Source of the DNA: Herbihabitans rhizosphaerae
GTDB taxonomy: Bacteria; Actinomycetota; Actinomycetes; Mycobacteriales; Pseudonocardiaceae
DNA length: 64,000 bases
Reading direction: 5' to 3'
Assembly (NCBI RefSeq): GCF_004216555.1
Contig: NZ_SGWQ01000013.1
Span: 62,001-126,000 of the forward strand
Below the pieces are notes generated by a model that was not told where the DNA came from, searched no databases, and saw only the letters and a list, made by a program, of their open reading frames with translations. Every line of letters begins with the position of its first letter. Positions within the stretch are counted from its first letter, which is position 1. The position numbers and the translations under genes are program-made. This document shows, one piece after another, positions 33,946-42,975 of the stretch.

Positions 33946-34167
33946 TCAGGCCGATTCCTCCGCGGCTCTCGCGGCACGCCGGGATGCCCAGCAGGACACC
34001 CGCCGCCACCGCTTGGCGGAGTTCAACCGGCGGAGGTGGCGACGCTGGCGCGCCTCCTCCTCCGCCCCGCGCATTCGTGCACGAGACAGATCTTCGTAGA
34101 GCAATAGTGTGTTGGCCCCCAACGGGAGCGCCGACACTCGCACGGTGTCGTCGGTCAAGATGCTCAT
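33946..34167 (-). CDS. Small basic protein coupled to whiB7
   Basis: A 73-residue protein, MSILTDDTVRVSALPLG then LLLYEDLSRARMR, with a basic Arg-rich C-terminal half. Its ATG overlaps the whiB7 stop (ATGA at 34164-34167), so it should be made with WhiB7. No domain was recognised; a nucleic-acid- or ribosome-binding role is possible from its charge. Confidence 0.7.
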   Translation of the reverse strand: MSILTDDTVRVSALPLGANTLLLYEDLSRARMRGAEEEARQRRHLRRLNSAKRWRRVSCWASRRAARAAEESA

Positions 34168-34571
34168 GCCGCTACCTCCTGCTGCCCGGCGGCCAGGGCC
34201 GCCGTCTCACGTGCCTTGTCCGTTTTCGTGCCTCCTTCGCCGGCGGGCGCGGCTTTGCGCGGACGACCACGGGGACGCTTGCGGGCGATGACGTTTCCTC
34301 GCTCGAAGATCTCGCCACCCCACACGCCCCACGGCTCGTGCCTGGCGAGCGCACCCGCGAGACACTCCGCCCGAACCGGACAGTCGGCACACATGCCCTT
34401 TGCCCGCTCCAGGTCGGCCGGGGTGTCGGCGAACCACAGGTCCGCGTCGCCCGACCGGCAGGGAAGGTCCAGACCAGCCGCCGGCGCGGCATCGAGCAGG
34501 TCGCCCATGCCGAAACCGTCGGGTAGATCCGTCAACGCCTCGCCAAGTGGCGAGACGGTCACCGTTGACAC
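34164..34571 (-). CDS. whiB7: WhiB7 antibiotic-resistance regulator
   Basis: A WhiB protein of 135 residues. Four Cys ligands for the Fe-S cluster are in LPCRSGD, GMCADCPVRAEC. The G(V/I)WGG turn reads PWGVWGGEIFERG. The C-terminal AT-hook KRPRGRPRK is the mark of WhiB7, which with the main sigma factor activates intrinsic drug-resistance genes. The GTG at 34569-34571 is preferred because GAGGAA lies 9 bases before it; a GTG at 34578-34580 is the alternative. It sits by uvrD2, as in Mycobacterium. Confidence 0.93.
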   Translation of the reverse strand: MSTVTVSPLGEALTDLPDGFGMGDLLDAAPAAGLDLPCRSGDADLWFADTPADLERAKGMCADCPVRAECLAGALARHEPWGVWGGEIFERGNVIARKRPRGRPRKAAPAGEGGTKTDKARETAALAAGQQEVAA

Positions 34572-34614
34572 TCGAATCACTTCCTCATCAGTTGGGTTTC
34601 AGTGCTGCTACCGC

Positions 34615-34662
34615 AAAAAACACGAAGGCCGCGGATCCGTTTCCGGGTCCGCGGCCTTCGTG
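34615..34662 (-). terminator. Strong intrinsic terminator/attenuator in the whiB7 leader
   Basis: A 19-bp stem (34621-34639 with 34644-34662, one T-G wobble) and a TTTC loop are followed on the minus strand by six T residues. It lies 43 bases before whiB7 and 19 bases after the 68-residue gene. It may end that transcript or act as the ribosome-responsive attenuator known for whiB7 leaders. Confidence 0.85.
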
Positions 34663-34681
34663 AGCCTGAGAGTCCTGACAC

Positions 34682-34888
34682 CTAGGTCAGAGACTTCGCT
34701 CCGTTCAGGAAGCGGACATTCCGGGACTGGACATCGCCATCGGCGAACACCGGCATCACGGTGTCGACGGTCAGGAAGCGCTCACGCTCAATGCGGGCGC
34801 TCGGCTTGGAAACAATGCCGACCGTGGACAGGGCGGTACCCTCAGACACGAGGTAGCCGTGATTGCCGATGATCGTCAGGTTCTTCAC
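34682..34888 (-). CDS. 68-residue protein of unknown function upstream of whiB7
   Basis: A GTG start at 34886-34888 with a strong AGGAGGTGG site. The protein begins VKNLTIIGNHGYLVSEG and ends NVRFLNGAKSLT, with no recognised domain. Between it and whiB7 is only the strong terminator, so it may double as the upstream reading frame that governs whiB7 read-through, or be an independent small gene. Confidence 0.7.
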   Translation of the reverse strand: MKNLTIIGNHGYLVSEGTALSTVGIVSKPSARIERERFLTVDTVMPVFADGDVQSRNVRFLNGAKSLT

Positions 34889-34956
34889 CGGGGGCCACCT
34901 CCTGTCTCTGCTCGAGGACGAGATTCTTCGGGCACTCCGTGCCCGGCTCCTGCAGG

Positions 34957-34998
34957 TTATTAGGCCCGCCGGGAGCCATGCAACAGGTTTTTCGAAAG
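34957..34998 (-). promoter_or_regulatory. Possible WhiB7-type promoter
   Basis: On the minus strand an AT-rich CTTTCGAAAAA (34988-34998) stands a few bases before TTGCAT (34978-34983), followed by TAATAA (34957-34962). An AT-rich block next to the -35 is the known mark of WhiB7-activated promoters. The spacer is short (15-17 bases depending on choice). Confidence 0.4.
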
Positions 34999-35013
34999 AG
35001 TTCGTGACCGCTG

Positions 35014-37080
35014 TCACGAAGTACCGGCGCCGGACCCTTCGCGCACCAGCGAAAGGACCGCTTCGCCGTATTTGTCCAACTTCGCCGCCCCGATGCCCGG
35101 GATCGCGACCAGTCCGGCCGAGTCGCCGGGCCGCTGTTCGGCGATGGCGATCAGCGTGGCGTCGGTGAACACGACGTAGGCCGGCACCTTCTGCTCGCGC
35201 GACTGCTCGGTGCGCCACTCCTTGAGCCGGCCGAGCAAATCCTCGTCCACATCGGACGGGCAGGAGTCGCACCGGCCGAGCTTCACCGCCATCGAGTCGA
35301 CCAGCGCGGTGTTGCAGATCCGGCAGCGCTGCTTGGCCGGCTTCTTGTCCCGCGACTTGGCGATCCGCGCGGCCGGGTGGTCCTCGGGGATCACGCCGTA
35401 CAGGAACCGGCTGCGGCGCCGCCCGCGTCGCCCGCCCGGCTGCCGGGACAGCGCCCAGGACAGCCACAGGTGCTCGCGCGCGCGGGTCGCGCCGACGTAG
35501 AACAGCCGGCGCTCCTCCTCCACCCGCGCGTCGTCGTCGGCGTGCTGGATCGGCAACGTTCCGTCGACCAGGCCGACCAGGAACACCGCGTCCCACTCCA
35601 GGCCCTTCGCCGAGTGCAGGGACGCGAGCGTCACGCCCTCCACGGTCGGCGGGTGCTGGGCGTCGGCGCGCTGGTCCAACTCGGCGACGAAGTGCGCCAG
35701 ATCCGCACCGTCCACAGTGGACACCAGCTCCTCGGCCAGCTCCACCAGCGACAGCAGCGCCTCCCACCGGTCGCGCGCGGTCCCGCCGGGCGGCGGCTCG
35801 TCGGTCAGCCCGACCGGCACCAGCAGCTCCCGCACAACCTTCGGCAGCTCGCCGGCCGGCGGGTCGGCCGTGGCCACCCGCAGCGCGGCCATCGCCTGGC
35901 GCACCTCGCGACGGTCGAAGAACCGCTGGCCGCCGCGCACCAGATACGGAATGTCCACTTCGGACAGTGCCTGCTCGTACACCTCGGACTGCGCGTTCAC
36001 CCGGAACAGCACGGCGCACTCGCTGGCCGGGACACCGGAATCGATGAGCTGCTTGATCCGCGCGGCGACCGCGGCGGCCTCGGCCGGCTCGTCGTCGTAC
36101 TCGGCGAAGCTCGGCGCCGGGCCCGGCCGGCGCTGGCCGATCAGCCGCAGCCGGGAGCCGGCCGGACGGTCGCGCGCCGCGGAGATCACCCGGTTGGCCA
36201 GCGACACCACCTCGGGTGTCGACCGGTAGTCACGCTCCAGGCGCACCACGGACGCCTCGGGGAACCGCCGGGAGAACGCCAGCAGCGGGCGCGGCGAGGC
36301 GCCGGCGAAGGAGTAGATCGTCTGGTTCGGGTCGCCGACCACGGTCAGGTCGTCCCGCTCGCCGAGCCACGCGTCGAGCACGCGCTGCTGCAGCGGCGTG
36401 ACGTCCTGGTACTCGTCGACCACGAAGCAGCGGTACCGGTCGCGGAACTCCTCGGCCACCTGCGCGTGCTCCTCCAGCGCTGCCGCGGTGTGCAGGAGCA
36501 GGTCGTCGAAGTCGAGCTTGGCCTCGCGGTTCTTCAACTTCTCGTAGCCGGTGTACACGGCCACCATCTGCTCGACCGGCACCGGCGGGTCGCGACGCGC
36601 CTTTGCCGCCGCCTCCGGGTAGGACTCCGGCGAGATCAGCGACGCCTTGGACCACTCGATCTCGCTGGCCATGTCGCGCAGCGCCTCGCCGTCGGTCGGC
36701 GCGCCGAGCTTGTGCGCCGCCTGGCCGACGAACCGGATCTTCCCTTCGAGCACGTCCCACTGGCGCTCGTCGACGACCCTCGGCCAGAAGTAGCGCAACT
36801 GGCGCAGCGCCGCCGAGTGGAACGTGCGGGCCTGCGCGCCCGCGACGCCGAGCGCGCGCAGCCGGGTGCGCATCTCCCCCGCGGCGCGGGTGGTGAAGGT
36901 GACCGCGAGGACCTGGCCGGGGGCGACGTGCCCGCCGCGGACCAGGTTGGCGATCCGGTGGGTGATCGTGCGCGTCTTGCCGGTGCCCGCGCCGGCCAGC
37001 ACGCACACCGGGCCTCTCGGCGCGATCACCGCGGCCCGCTGCTCGGGATCCAGTCCGGACAGCAATTCCCCACTAGACAT
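35014..37080 (-). CDS. uvrD2: ATP-dependent DNA helicase UvrD2
   Basis: A 688-residue superfamily-1A helicase. Walker A is [11 protein letters not shown] (about 29-37), motif II is [12 protein letters not shown], motif III is [15 protein letters not shown], and motif VI is [17 protein letters not shown]. After the motor comes a tetracysteine linker (CRIC, then CDSC near residue 590-608) and an HRDC domain at the end (about 620-688). This layout is the actinobacterial UvrD2 arrangement; the protein acts in DNA repair or replication. ATG at 37078-37080. Confidence 0.96.
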   Translation of the reverse strand: MSSGELLSGLDPEQRAAVIAPRGPVCVLAGAGTGKTRTITHRIANLVRGGHVAPGQVLAVTFTTRAAGEMRTRLRALGVAGAQARTFHSAALRQLRYFWPRVVDERQWDVLEGKIRFVGQAAHKLGAPTDGEALRDMASEIEWSKASLISPESYPEAAAKARRDPPVPVEQMVAVYTGYEKLKNREAKLDFDDLLLHTAAALEEHAQVAEEFRDRYRCFVVDEYQDVTPLQQRVLDAWLGERDDLTVVGDPNQTIYSFAGASPRPLLAFSRRFPEASVVRLERDYRSTPEVVSLANRVISAARDRPAGSRLRLIGQRRPGPAPSFAEYDDEPAEAAAVAARIKQLIDSGVPASECAVLFRVNAQSEVYEQALSEVDIPYLVRGGQRFFDRREVRQAMAALRVATADPPAGELPKVVRELLVPVGLTDEPPPGGTARDRWEALLSLVELAEELVSTVDGADLAHFVAELDQRADAQHPPTVEGVTLASLHSAKGLEWDAVFLVGLVDGTLPIQHADDDARVEEERRLFYVGATRAREHLWLSWALSRQPGGRRGRRRSRFLYGVIPEDHPAARIAKSRDKKPAKQRCRICNTALVDSMAVKLGRCDSCPSDVDEDLLGRLKEWRTEQSREQKVPAYVVFTDATLIAIAEQRPGDSAGLVAIPGIGAAKLDKYGEAVLSLVREGSGAGTS

Positions 37081-37156
37081 GCCGGCCATCCTCGCAGACA
37101 TCGCCGACACCGACCGCGAACCATCCACAGGGTCGGCTCCCCGTATCCTGATACGC

Positions 37157-37894
37157 ATGGCAAAGCAGGACAAAGAGGCCGCCAAGGAGGCCAAGCGCGC
37201 CAAGAAGGCGGCGTCGAAGGCCAGGCGTGGGCAGATCTTCGAGGCGTTCAAGCTGCAGCGCCGCGAGGACAAGTGGCTGCTCCCGTGGATGCTGGGCGCC
37301 TTCCTCGTCGTGACCGGCGTGGTGTTCCTGCTTGGCGTGTGGTGGGGCATCCCGTGGTTCATGTTGCCGCTGGGCATCGCGTTCGGCCTGCTCGCGGCCA
37401 TGATCGTGTTCGGGCGGCGGGTGCAGAAGAACGTGTACGCCAAGGCGGACGGGCAGCCGGGTGCGGCGGCGTGGGCGCTGGAGAACTTGAAGGGCGGCTG
37501 GCGGGTGACGCCGACCGTGGCCGGCACCACGCAGCTCGACGCGGTGCACCGGGTGCTCGGCAAGCCGGGCGTCATCCTGGTCGCCGAGGGCGCGCCGCAC
37601 CGGGTGAAGAGCCTGCTCGCGCAGGAGAAGAAGAAGGTCGCCCGGCTCGTCGGCGAGACGCCGATCTACGACGTGATCGTGGGCAACGAGGAGGGCCAGG
37701 TGCCGCTGCGCCGGCTCGGCCCGCACCTGACCAAGCTGCCGCGCAACCTCCGCGGCCCGCAGATCGACGCGCTGGAGAAGAAGCTGTCGGCGCTGGCCAC
37801 CCGCCGCGCGGCCGGCGCCGCCCTGCCGAAGGGTCCGCTGCCGCAGGGCGCCAAGCTGCGCAACGTCCAACGCACCATGCGCCGCAGCAAGTAA
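37157..37894 (+). CDS. DUF4191 membrane protein
   Basis: A 245-residue protein with a very basic N-terminus, two membrane segments (about 43-63 and 67-88) and a cytoplasmic C-terminal domain with [33 protein letters not shown]. It is the Rv2219-type protein that accompanies glnA in Actinobacteria. ATG at 37157. Function unknown. Confidence 0.9.
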   Translation: MAKQDKEAAKEAKRAKKAASKARRGQIFEAFKLQRREDKWLLPWMLGAFLVVTGVVFLLGVWWGIPWFMLPLGIAFGLLAAMIVFGRRVQKNVYAKADGQPGAAAWALENLKGGWRVTPTVAGTTQLDAVHRVLGKPGVILVAEGAPHRVKSLLAQEKKKVARLVGETPIYDVIVGNEEGQVPLRRLGPHLTKLPRNLRGPQIDALEKKLSALATRRAAGAALPKGPLPQGAKLRNVQRTMRRSK

Positions 37895-37903
37895 CCGTCC
37901 ACA

Positions 37904-38464
37904 GTGGACGGGAACCTGCTCACCGTCGCGGAATACGCCGACCTCGGCGAGACGGAGACGGGTTATACCGAGCTGATCGACGGCCGCGTGCTCCTGTCGC
38001 CGAATCCGTCGCCGGATCACAACCACGCCTCGCTGAACCTGGCTTTCCAGCTTCACGATCAATTGCCTGAGCGGCACGAGGTGCTGCTGAGTCTGGACGT
38101 GGACCTCGGCCTGGCACCGCCGGACGAACCGGGGTTCTCGCGGCGGCCTGACGTGCTCGTCGTCGAGCGCGGCGCGCGACAGCGGGTTCGCGAGCAGGGC
38201 GGGATGCTTCGCGCCGAGGAGGTGCTGATCGCGGTGGAAGTCGTCTCGCCGAGTTCGCGGCGCACCGACAACGTGCACAAGCGCGACGACTACGCCGATG
38301 CCGGGATTCCCTACTACTGGATCATCGACATCGATGAGCCGATCTCCGCGGTGCTGCTGCGTCTGACCGAGGAGTTCGGCTACACCGAAAGCCAGACGGC
38401 GACCGAGACCGTCGAGATCACCGAGCCGTTCGGAGCGACGATCGACCTGAAACGTCTGCGGTAA
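37904..38464 (+). CDS. Uma2-family (DUF820) putative nuclease-fold protein
   Basis: A 186-residue PD-(D/E)XK-like protein: YTELIDGRVLLSPNPSPDHNHA, RRPDVLVVER, LIAVEVVSPSSRRTDNVHKRDDYADAGIPYYWIID. The Asp, Glu-x-x-Ser-Pro-Ser-Ser and Lys-Arg positions match the proposed active site. The GTG start at 37904 lies inside a GTCCACAGTGGAC palindrome. Activity of the family is unproven. Confidence 0.88.
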   Translation: MDGNLLTVAEYADLGETETGYTELIDGRVLLSPNPSPDHNHASLNLAFQLHDQLPERHEVLLSLDVDLGLAPPDEPGFSRRPDVLVVERGARQRVREQGGMLRAEEVLIAVEVVSPSSRRTDNVHKRDDYADAGIPYYWIIDIDEPISAVLLRLTEEFGYTESQTATETVEITEPFGATIDLKRLR

Positions 38465-38507
38465 TCCGTTGGCGCGTCACGGGATCGCGCGCGTAGCGTC
38501 GCGGCTC

Positions 38508-39263
38508 GTGCCTGATTCCCTCGACGCCGTCGTGCGTATCGCCGCCGCCCAGTTGATCGGCGTCGGCAAGGACCGCGACGTCGTGCCGGCCGGCCCGTTC
38601 ACCGGGTTGCTCGTGCGCGACCGGCCCGCGTTCCTGTCCTACGCCGTCGCGGCCTCGCCCGGCGCCCCGGTCGACGGCGACGTCACCGAGTCGCTGGCCA
38701 CGCTGACCGCCGCGTTCTCCCCCGCGCCCGTGCGCTTCGAGCTGATCGACGAGGCGTCCCCCGGCGCGGTCGACGTGCTGACCTCGGCCGGCGCACGTGT
38801 CGTCGGCCGCTACCCGTTGCTCACCCTTGACGTCGCGGAGATGGTCGAACCCGTTGTGCCGCAAGGGGTCGACGTGCACAGAGCGACCACGAAGCAGCAC
38901 GCGATCGACGGGCAGACCGTGGTCAACGCCGCCTACGGCGCGACCATGGACGAGAACCCGGATGCCCCAGGCGACCCGGTGGACGGCGGCTGCGTACTTG
39001 CCACGGTCGACGGCCGGCCGGCGGCGACCGCGTTCTGGACCCCGGTGGTCGACGGTGTCACCGAGGTCGCCGGCGTGGGGACCGTGCCGGAGTTCCGCAA
39101 CCGCGGCCTCGGCACCCTGGTCAGCGCGCACGCCGTACGGGAAGCCGCGACGGCCGGCGCCACCCTCGTCTGGCTGACCCCCGGCGACGACGGCGCGGAC
39201 CGGATCTACCGGCGAATCGGCTTCTCCCCCACCGCCAACGCCGTGCACCTGGAGTCGAACTGA
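38508..39263 (+). CDS. GNAT-family N-acetyltransferase
   Basis: A protein of about 251 residues with one clear GNAT domain in the C-terminal half: EVAGVGTVPEFRNRGLGTLVSAHAVREA (acetyl-CoA loop R/Q-x-x-G-x-G/A) and RIYRRIGFSPTANAVHLE. The N-terminal half looks like a degraded second GNAT unit. GTG at 38508 is preferred; a TTG at 38469 extends the frame. Substrate unknown. It ends 3 bases before the convergent gene. Confidence 0.82.
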   Translation: MPDSLDAVVRIAAAQLIGVGKDRDVVPAGPFTGLLVRDRPAFLSYAVAASPGAPVDGDVTESLATLTAAFSPAPVRFELIDEASPGAVDVLTSAGARVVGRYPLLTLDVAEMVEPVVPQGVDVHRATTKQHAIDGQTVVNAAYGATMDENPDAPGDPVDGGCVLATVDGRPAATAFWTPVVDGVTEVAGVGTVPEFRNRGLGTLVSAHAVREAATAGATLVWLTPGDDGADRIYRRIGFSPTANAVHLESN

Positions 39264-39266
39264 CGA

Positions 39267-39890
39267 TCAGGTGTCCTCTCGCGCGCTGCGACCTTCCTCC
39301 AGCCCGCGAACCACGGCAGCGCCGTACTCGACCACGAGCGCGCAGTACTTCGATACCTGGTCGTGGCACTTCCGCCAGCGGCGATCACGCCCGGCACGGC
39401 GCGCACGTTCGAGTTCCTCCAGGAAGTAGTGCCGGTAGTTCACAACCTTGCGCAGGTTGTTCTTGAGCCCCCAACGCCCGTGATCACGGAGAAAGTCGCG
39501 CAGCAGCGACTCCGCGCTGTGCATCGTCTCGACGAGATCCTTCAGATCCGGTGGAATCGGGTATCCGACGCGCCTGCGCGCACGTTTACCCGCATTGCTC
39601 ACCACGACCGCGAGGACGCACAACGCGATCGCGCCGGCGAATCCGTAGCCGATGAGCGGCCGATCACCGGTGTCGTCCTCGACCACCATGGCCAGTGCCG
39701 GGACGATCGCCAGCAACAGGATGATCTTGCCCAACACATGCAGCCGGCGCGGTCCGCGCCCGTCGTACTCGAGGTTCTCCTCCAATGCCGGCACGACGAG
39801 CGTGGCCTCTTCGGTCCACGGCTCACCGGCTCGCCACAACAAAGGTGTAGTACCCGGCCCGGACGGCGGGCCATCATTCTCCCCAGTCAT
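39267..39890 (-). CDS. Two-helix membrane protein of unknown function
   Basis: A 207-residue protein. Two membrane segments (about 52-70 and 80-99) separate a Pro-rich N-terminus from a basic helical cytoplasmic domain (RKVVNYRHYFLEELERARRAGRDRRWRKCHDQV). No family was recognised. Confidence 0.65.
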   Translation of the reverse strand: MTGENDGPPSGPGTTPLLWRAGEPWTEEATLVVPALEENLEYDGRGPRRLHVLGKIILLLAIVPALAMVVEDDTGDRPLIGYGFAGAIALCVLAVVVSNAGKRARRRVGYPIPPDLKDLVETMHSAESLLRDFLRDHGRWGLKNNLRKVVNYRHYFLEELERARRAGRDRRWRKCHDQVSKYCALVVEYGAAVVRGLEEGRSAREDT

Positions 39891-39918
39891 GGGGAAATCG
39901 TCCCAGGCGGCAGTACAA

Positions 39919-40401
39919 CTAGCGCAGGTGCACCACGATCGTGCCGGCGGCGCGGTCGTGCCACCCTCGGCCGTCCCAGTTGATCAGCACCGCGGGCACG
40001 ATCAGCGCGCTGAGCACCGTGCGCGGAATCGCGCGCACCAGGCCCACCATCGCGGCGCCGTCCATTCTGATCACCCGAATGCCGAGCAGCCCCATGCCCG
40101 GGGTGAACCCGAACGTGGCCACCATGCCGACGGTGATCACCGACCAGGTGAGCACGCTCCACCAGTTGTGCGCGGTCATGCTCGCCGGGTCGCCGAAGTT
40201 CGGGTGGGTGACGATCCCGGTCAGCAGGGACGCGACGATCAGGTCGACGATCAGCGCGCCGCCGCGCCGGGCGACCGAGGCGACCGCACCCGGCCCGTCC
40301 TGGGGAAGGCCGAGCCGCTCGCCGGGCCACTTCTGCTTGTCGGGATCGCCGGCGTCCTCGTTCAGCGCCGCCCGCGGCCCGGACAGCCACGACCCAGTCA
40401 C
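39919..40401 (-). CDS. RDD-family membrane protein
   Basis: A 160-residue protein with ASVARRGGALIVDLIVASLL (the Arg and Asp of the RDD signature), a second segment with FGFTPGMGLLGIRVIRMDG, and a third with NWDGRGWHDRAAGTIVV. Three membrane helices are predicted. It corresponds to Rv2219A, which also precedes glnA. GTG at 40399-40401 has GGAGG at a good distance; GTG 40408-40410 is too close to it. Confidence 0.88.
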   Translation of the reverse strand: MTGSWLSGPRAALNEDAGDPDKQKWPGERLGLPQDGPGAVASVARRGGALIVDLIVASLLTGIVTHPNFGDPASMTAHNWWSVLTWSVITVGMVATFGFTPGMGLLGIRVIRMDGAAMVGLVRAIPRTVLSALIVPAVLINWDGRGWHDRAAGTIVVHLR

Positions 40402-40478
40402 TCTGCTCACCCCTCCAGAGTAAGGGCGCTCACGCTGCGGCCGGTACACAGCCGCCGAATGTCCGATTCGGGCGCTCG

Positions 40479-40516
40479 TTAACACCGGCGAAACATTCGG
40501 GTGATGGTCGGGCAAC
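40479..40516 (+). promoter_or_regulatory. GlnR box upstream of glnA
   Basis: Four half-sites with exact 6-base spacing: TTAAC (40479), GAAAC (40490), GTGAT (40501), GCAAC (40512). This is the a-n6-b-n6-a-n6-b layout of the actinobacterial GlnR consensus (GTnAC / GAAAC). GlnR activates glnA under nitrogen limitation. Confidence 0.8.
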
Positions 40517-40555
40517 ACCGCACTCATAGCTTCATGACGCATCGCGGAGCGACGG

Positions 40556-40583
40556 GTGGCGGAAGCCGTGTGGCGGAAGCCGT
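40556..40583 (+). repeat. 14-bp tandem duplication in the glnA leader
   Basis: Two exact copies of GTGGCGGAAGCCGT lie between the GlnR box and the glnA start. The rest of 40402-40660 holds no gene. Confidence 0.85.
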
Positions 40584-40660
40584 CTGACTGGGGCAGTGTC
40601 CCACCTGTCCCCACAGCGACACCACGACGGCCACCGACCCGAGAAAAGGAGCCTACGAGC

Positions 40661-42085
40661 GTGTTCAACTCTCCCGACGAGGTACTGAAGTTCATCTCCG
40701 ACGAAGAGGTGAAGTTCGTCGACGTCCGGTTCTGCGACCTGCCGGGCATCATGCAGCACTTCACCGTGCCGGCGGAGGCCTTCGACGGCAGCGTGTTCGA
40801 GGACGGCCTGGCGTTCGACGGCTCCTCGGTGCGCGGCTTCCAGGAGATCCACGAGTCGGACATGCTGCTGCTGCCCGACCCGTACACCGCGCGCCTCGAC
40901 CCGTTCCGGATCGAGCGGACGCTGATCCTCAACTTCTTCGTGCACGACCCGTTCACCCGCGAGCCGTACAGCCGCGACCCGCGCAACATCGCGCGCAAGG
41001 CCGAGCAGTACATCACCGAGTCGGGCATCGCCGATCTGGCGTACTTCGGCCCCGAGGCGGAGTTCTACACGTTCGACTCGGTGCGCTTCGACTCCGCGGA
41101 GAACGGCTCCTTCCACGAGATCGACTCCGTCGAGGGCTGGTGGAACACCGGCACCGACGAAGAGGGCGGCAACCGCGGCTACAAGACGAAGTTCAAGGGC
41201 GGCTACTTCCCCGTGCCGCCGGTGGACCACTTCGCCGACCTGCGCGACCAGATGGTGCTGAACCTGCAGGGCTCCGGGTTCACCGTGGAGCGCGCGCACC
41301 ACGAGGTCGGCACCGCGGGCCAGGCCGAGATCAACTACCGGTTCAACACGCTGCTGCACGCCGCCGACGACCTGCAGCTGTTCAAGTACATCGTGAAGAA
41401 CACCGCGTGGCAGGCCGGCAAGACCGCGACCTTCATGCCGAAGCCGCTGTTCGGCGACAACGGTTCCGGCATGCACTGCCACCAGTCGCTGTGGAAGGAC
41501 GGCGCGCCGCTGTTCTACGACGAGTCGGGCTACGCCGGGCTGAGCGACACCGCGCGGCACTACATCGGCGGCATCCTGGCGCACGCGCCGTCGCTGCTCG
41601 CCTTCACCAACCCGACGGTCAACTCGTACCACCGCCTGGTGCCGGGCTTCGAGGCGCCGGTGTCGCTGGTCTACTCGCAGCGCAACCGGTCGGCGTGCGT
41701 GCGCATCCCGATCACCGGCGACAACCCGAAGGCCAAGCGGGTCGAGTTCCGCTGCCCGGACAGCTCGGGCAACCCGTACCTGGCGTTCTCGGCGATGCTG
41801 ATGGCCGGCCTCGACGGCGTGAAGAACAAGATCGAGCCGCCGACGCCGATCGACAAGGACCTCTACGAGCTGCCGCCCGAGGAGCTCAAGGACGTGCAGC
41901 AGGTCCCCGCGTCGCTGCCGGAGGTGCTGACCAGCCTGGAGGAGGACCACGACTTCCTGCTCGAGGGCGGCGTGTTCACCTCGGACGTGATCGAGACCTG
42001 GGTCGACTTCAAGCGCGAGCACGAGATCGACCCGCTGCGCCTGCGCCCGCACCCGTTCGAGTTCGCGCTGTACTACGACGTCTGA
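40661..42085 (+). CDS. glnA: Glutamine synthetase, type I (beta)
   Basis: A 474-residue GSI enzyme that makes glutamine from glutamate and ammonia. Motifs: [26 protein letters not shown] (latch), [13 protein letters not shown], the metal-site block [41 protein letters not shown], and the adenylylation loop [11 protein letters not shown] with its Tyr near residue 400. AAAAGGAG precedes the GTG at 40661. Control by GlnR and by adenylylation is expected. Confidence 0.97.
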   Translation: MFNSPDEVLKFISDEEVKFVDVRFCDLPGIMQHFTVPAEAFDGSVFEDGLAFDGSSVRGFQEIHESDMLLLPDPYTARLDPFRIERTLILNFFVHDPFTREPYSRDPRNIARKAEQYITESGIADLAYFGPEAEFYTFDSVRFDSAENGSFHEIDSVEGWWNTGTDEEGGNRGYKTKFKGGYFPVPPVDHFADLRDQMVLNLQGSGFTVERAHHEVGTAGQAEINYRFNTLLHAADDLQLFKYIVKNTAWQAGKTATFMPKPLFGDNGSGMHCHQSLWKDGAPLFYDESGYAGLSDTARHYIGGILAHAPSLLAFTNPTVNSYHRLVPGFEAPVSLVYSQRNRSACVRIPITGDNPKAKRVEFRCPDSSGNPYLAFSAMLMAGLDGVKNKIEPPTPIDKDLYELPPEELKDVQQVPASLPEVLTSLEEDHDFLLEGGVFTSDVIETWVDFKREHEIDPLRLRPHPFEFALYYDV

Positions 42086-42099
42086 TCCGACAGCGGGTC

Positions 42100-42140
42100 T
42101 GACAGGGCCGGTTCCGCCACGTGCGGGACCGGCCCTGTCA
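42100..42140 (+). terminator. glnA terminator, probably bidirectional
   Basis: A long inverted repeat, TGACAGGGCCGGT at 42100-42112 and ACCGGCCCTGTCA at 42128-42140, lies 14 bases after glnA and reaches the stop of the convergent TetR gene. Confidence 0.8.
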
Positions 42141-42881
42141 TGTCACGAAGAGCCGGTCGAGGTGGTAGTCGAGGACGGCGTGGGTGGCCTCGGTCGTGCG
42201 CCGGCCGTGCAGGAGATCGCTGCCGAGGCCGACGGCGCACGACATCAGCATCTCGGCTTCGCGTTCCGGGTCGGCCGCGCTCCCGTCGTGTTGGGCGCGT
42301 TCGATCAAGGTGGCCACGAACCGTTCGAGGTCGCGGTCGTTCTGCTGGAACACCTTCGCGAGTTCGGGGTCCACCAGGCTGTAGGCGTAGTAGGCGGCCA
42401 GCACCCGCCACGCGACACGGCGGGGCTCGTCCAGCGGAAGGAATTCCTCGAGGATTCCGCGCAGCACGGCACGCGGGTCGGTCAGGTCGGTGGTGATCCG
42501 GGTCTGCGCGCGCTGCTCGTTGTCCGCGTGCAGCAGCCGAAGCGCTTCGACCAGCAGGGCGTGCTTGCCGCCGAAGTGGTACTGCACGACGCGGACCGAG
42601 ACGCCGGCCTCGGTGGCGACCTCGCGCATGCTGGCCGCGTGCAGACCGCGCGTCGCGGCGATCCGCCACACCGCCTCGGCGATCTGCCGGCGGCGTGCCC
42701 GGGCGGCGGTTATCGCCGACCCGCGAGGCGGGCGAGCCGGCCGCGATCGCGTCGATTCGCGGCGGTGGCGGTACGCCTTGGCCTGGCAGGCACGCGAGCA
42801 GTAGACGCGGCGCCGCCCACGCCCGGCGGCGGGCAGTCGGGCGCCACAGAGCCGGCAGGCGGTCCCCGTTTCGTCACGCAC
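42138..42881 (-). CDS. TetR regulator with N-terminal zinc finger
   Basis: A 247-residue protein. Residues about 7-38 hold CRLCGARLPAAGRGRRRVYC then SRAC, a C-x2-C-x15-C-x3-C finger followed by a basic linker. Residues about 60-110 are a TetR helix-turn-helix (IAATRGLHAASMREVATEAGVSVRVVQYHFGGKHALL). The remainder is a TetR effector domain. GTG at 42879-42881. It diverges from the carboxylesterase gene (94 bases). Target unknown. Confidence 0.88.
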   Translation of the reverse strand: MRDETGTACRLCGARLPAAGRGRRRVYCSRACQAKAYRHRRESTRSRPARPPRGSAITAARARRRQIAEAVWRIAATRGLHAASMREVATEAGVSVRVVQYHFGGKHALLVEALRLLHADNEQRAQTRITTDLTDPRAVLRGILEEFLPLDEPRRVAWRVLAAYYAYSLVDPELAKVFQQNDRDLERFVATLIERAQHDGSAADPEREAEMLMSCAVGLGSDLLHGRRTTEATHAVLDYHLDRLFVT

Positions 42882-42975
42882 GATCGTCAGTGTATCCCTG
42901 CCCAGTCGTGACGTAATGGTGTTAACCGTTGCGGCTCAAGGCAAAAAGGGCCGACGTCGTTGATACGTTCGTGGC

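Noticed and set aside
40556-40660. N-terminal extension of glutamine synthetase from an upstream GTG
   Set aside because: The extension would run through a tandem repeat and has no homology. The GTG at 40661 has AAAAGGAG and gives the normal GSI N-terminus.
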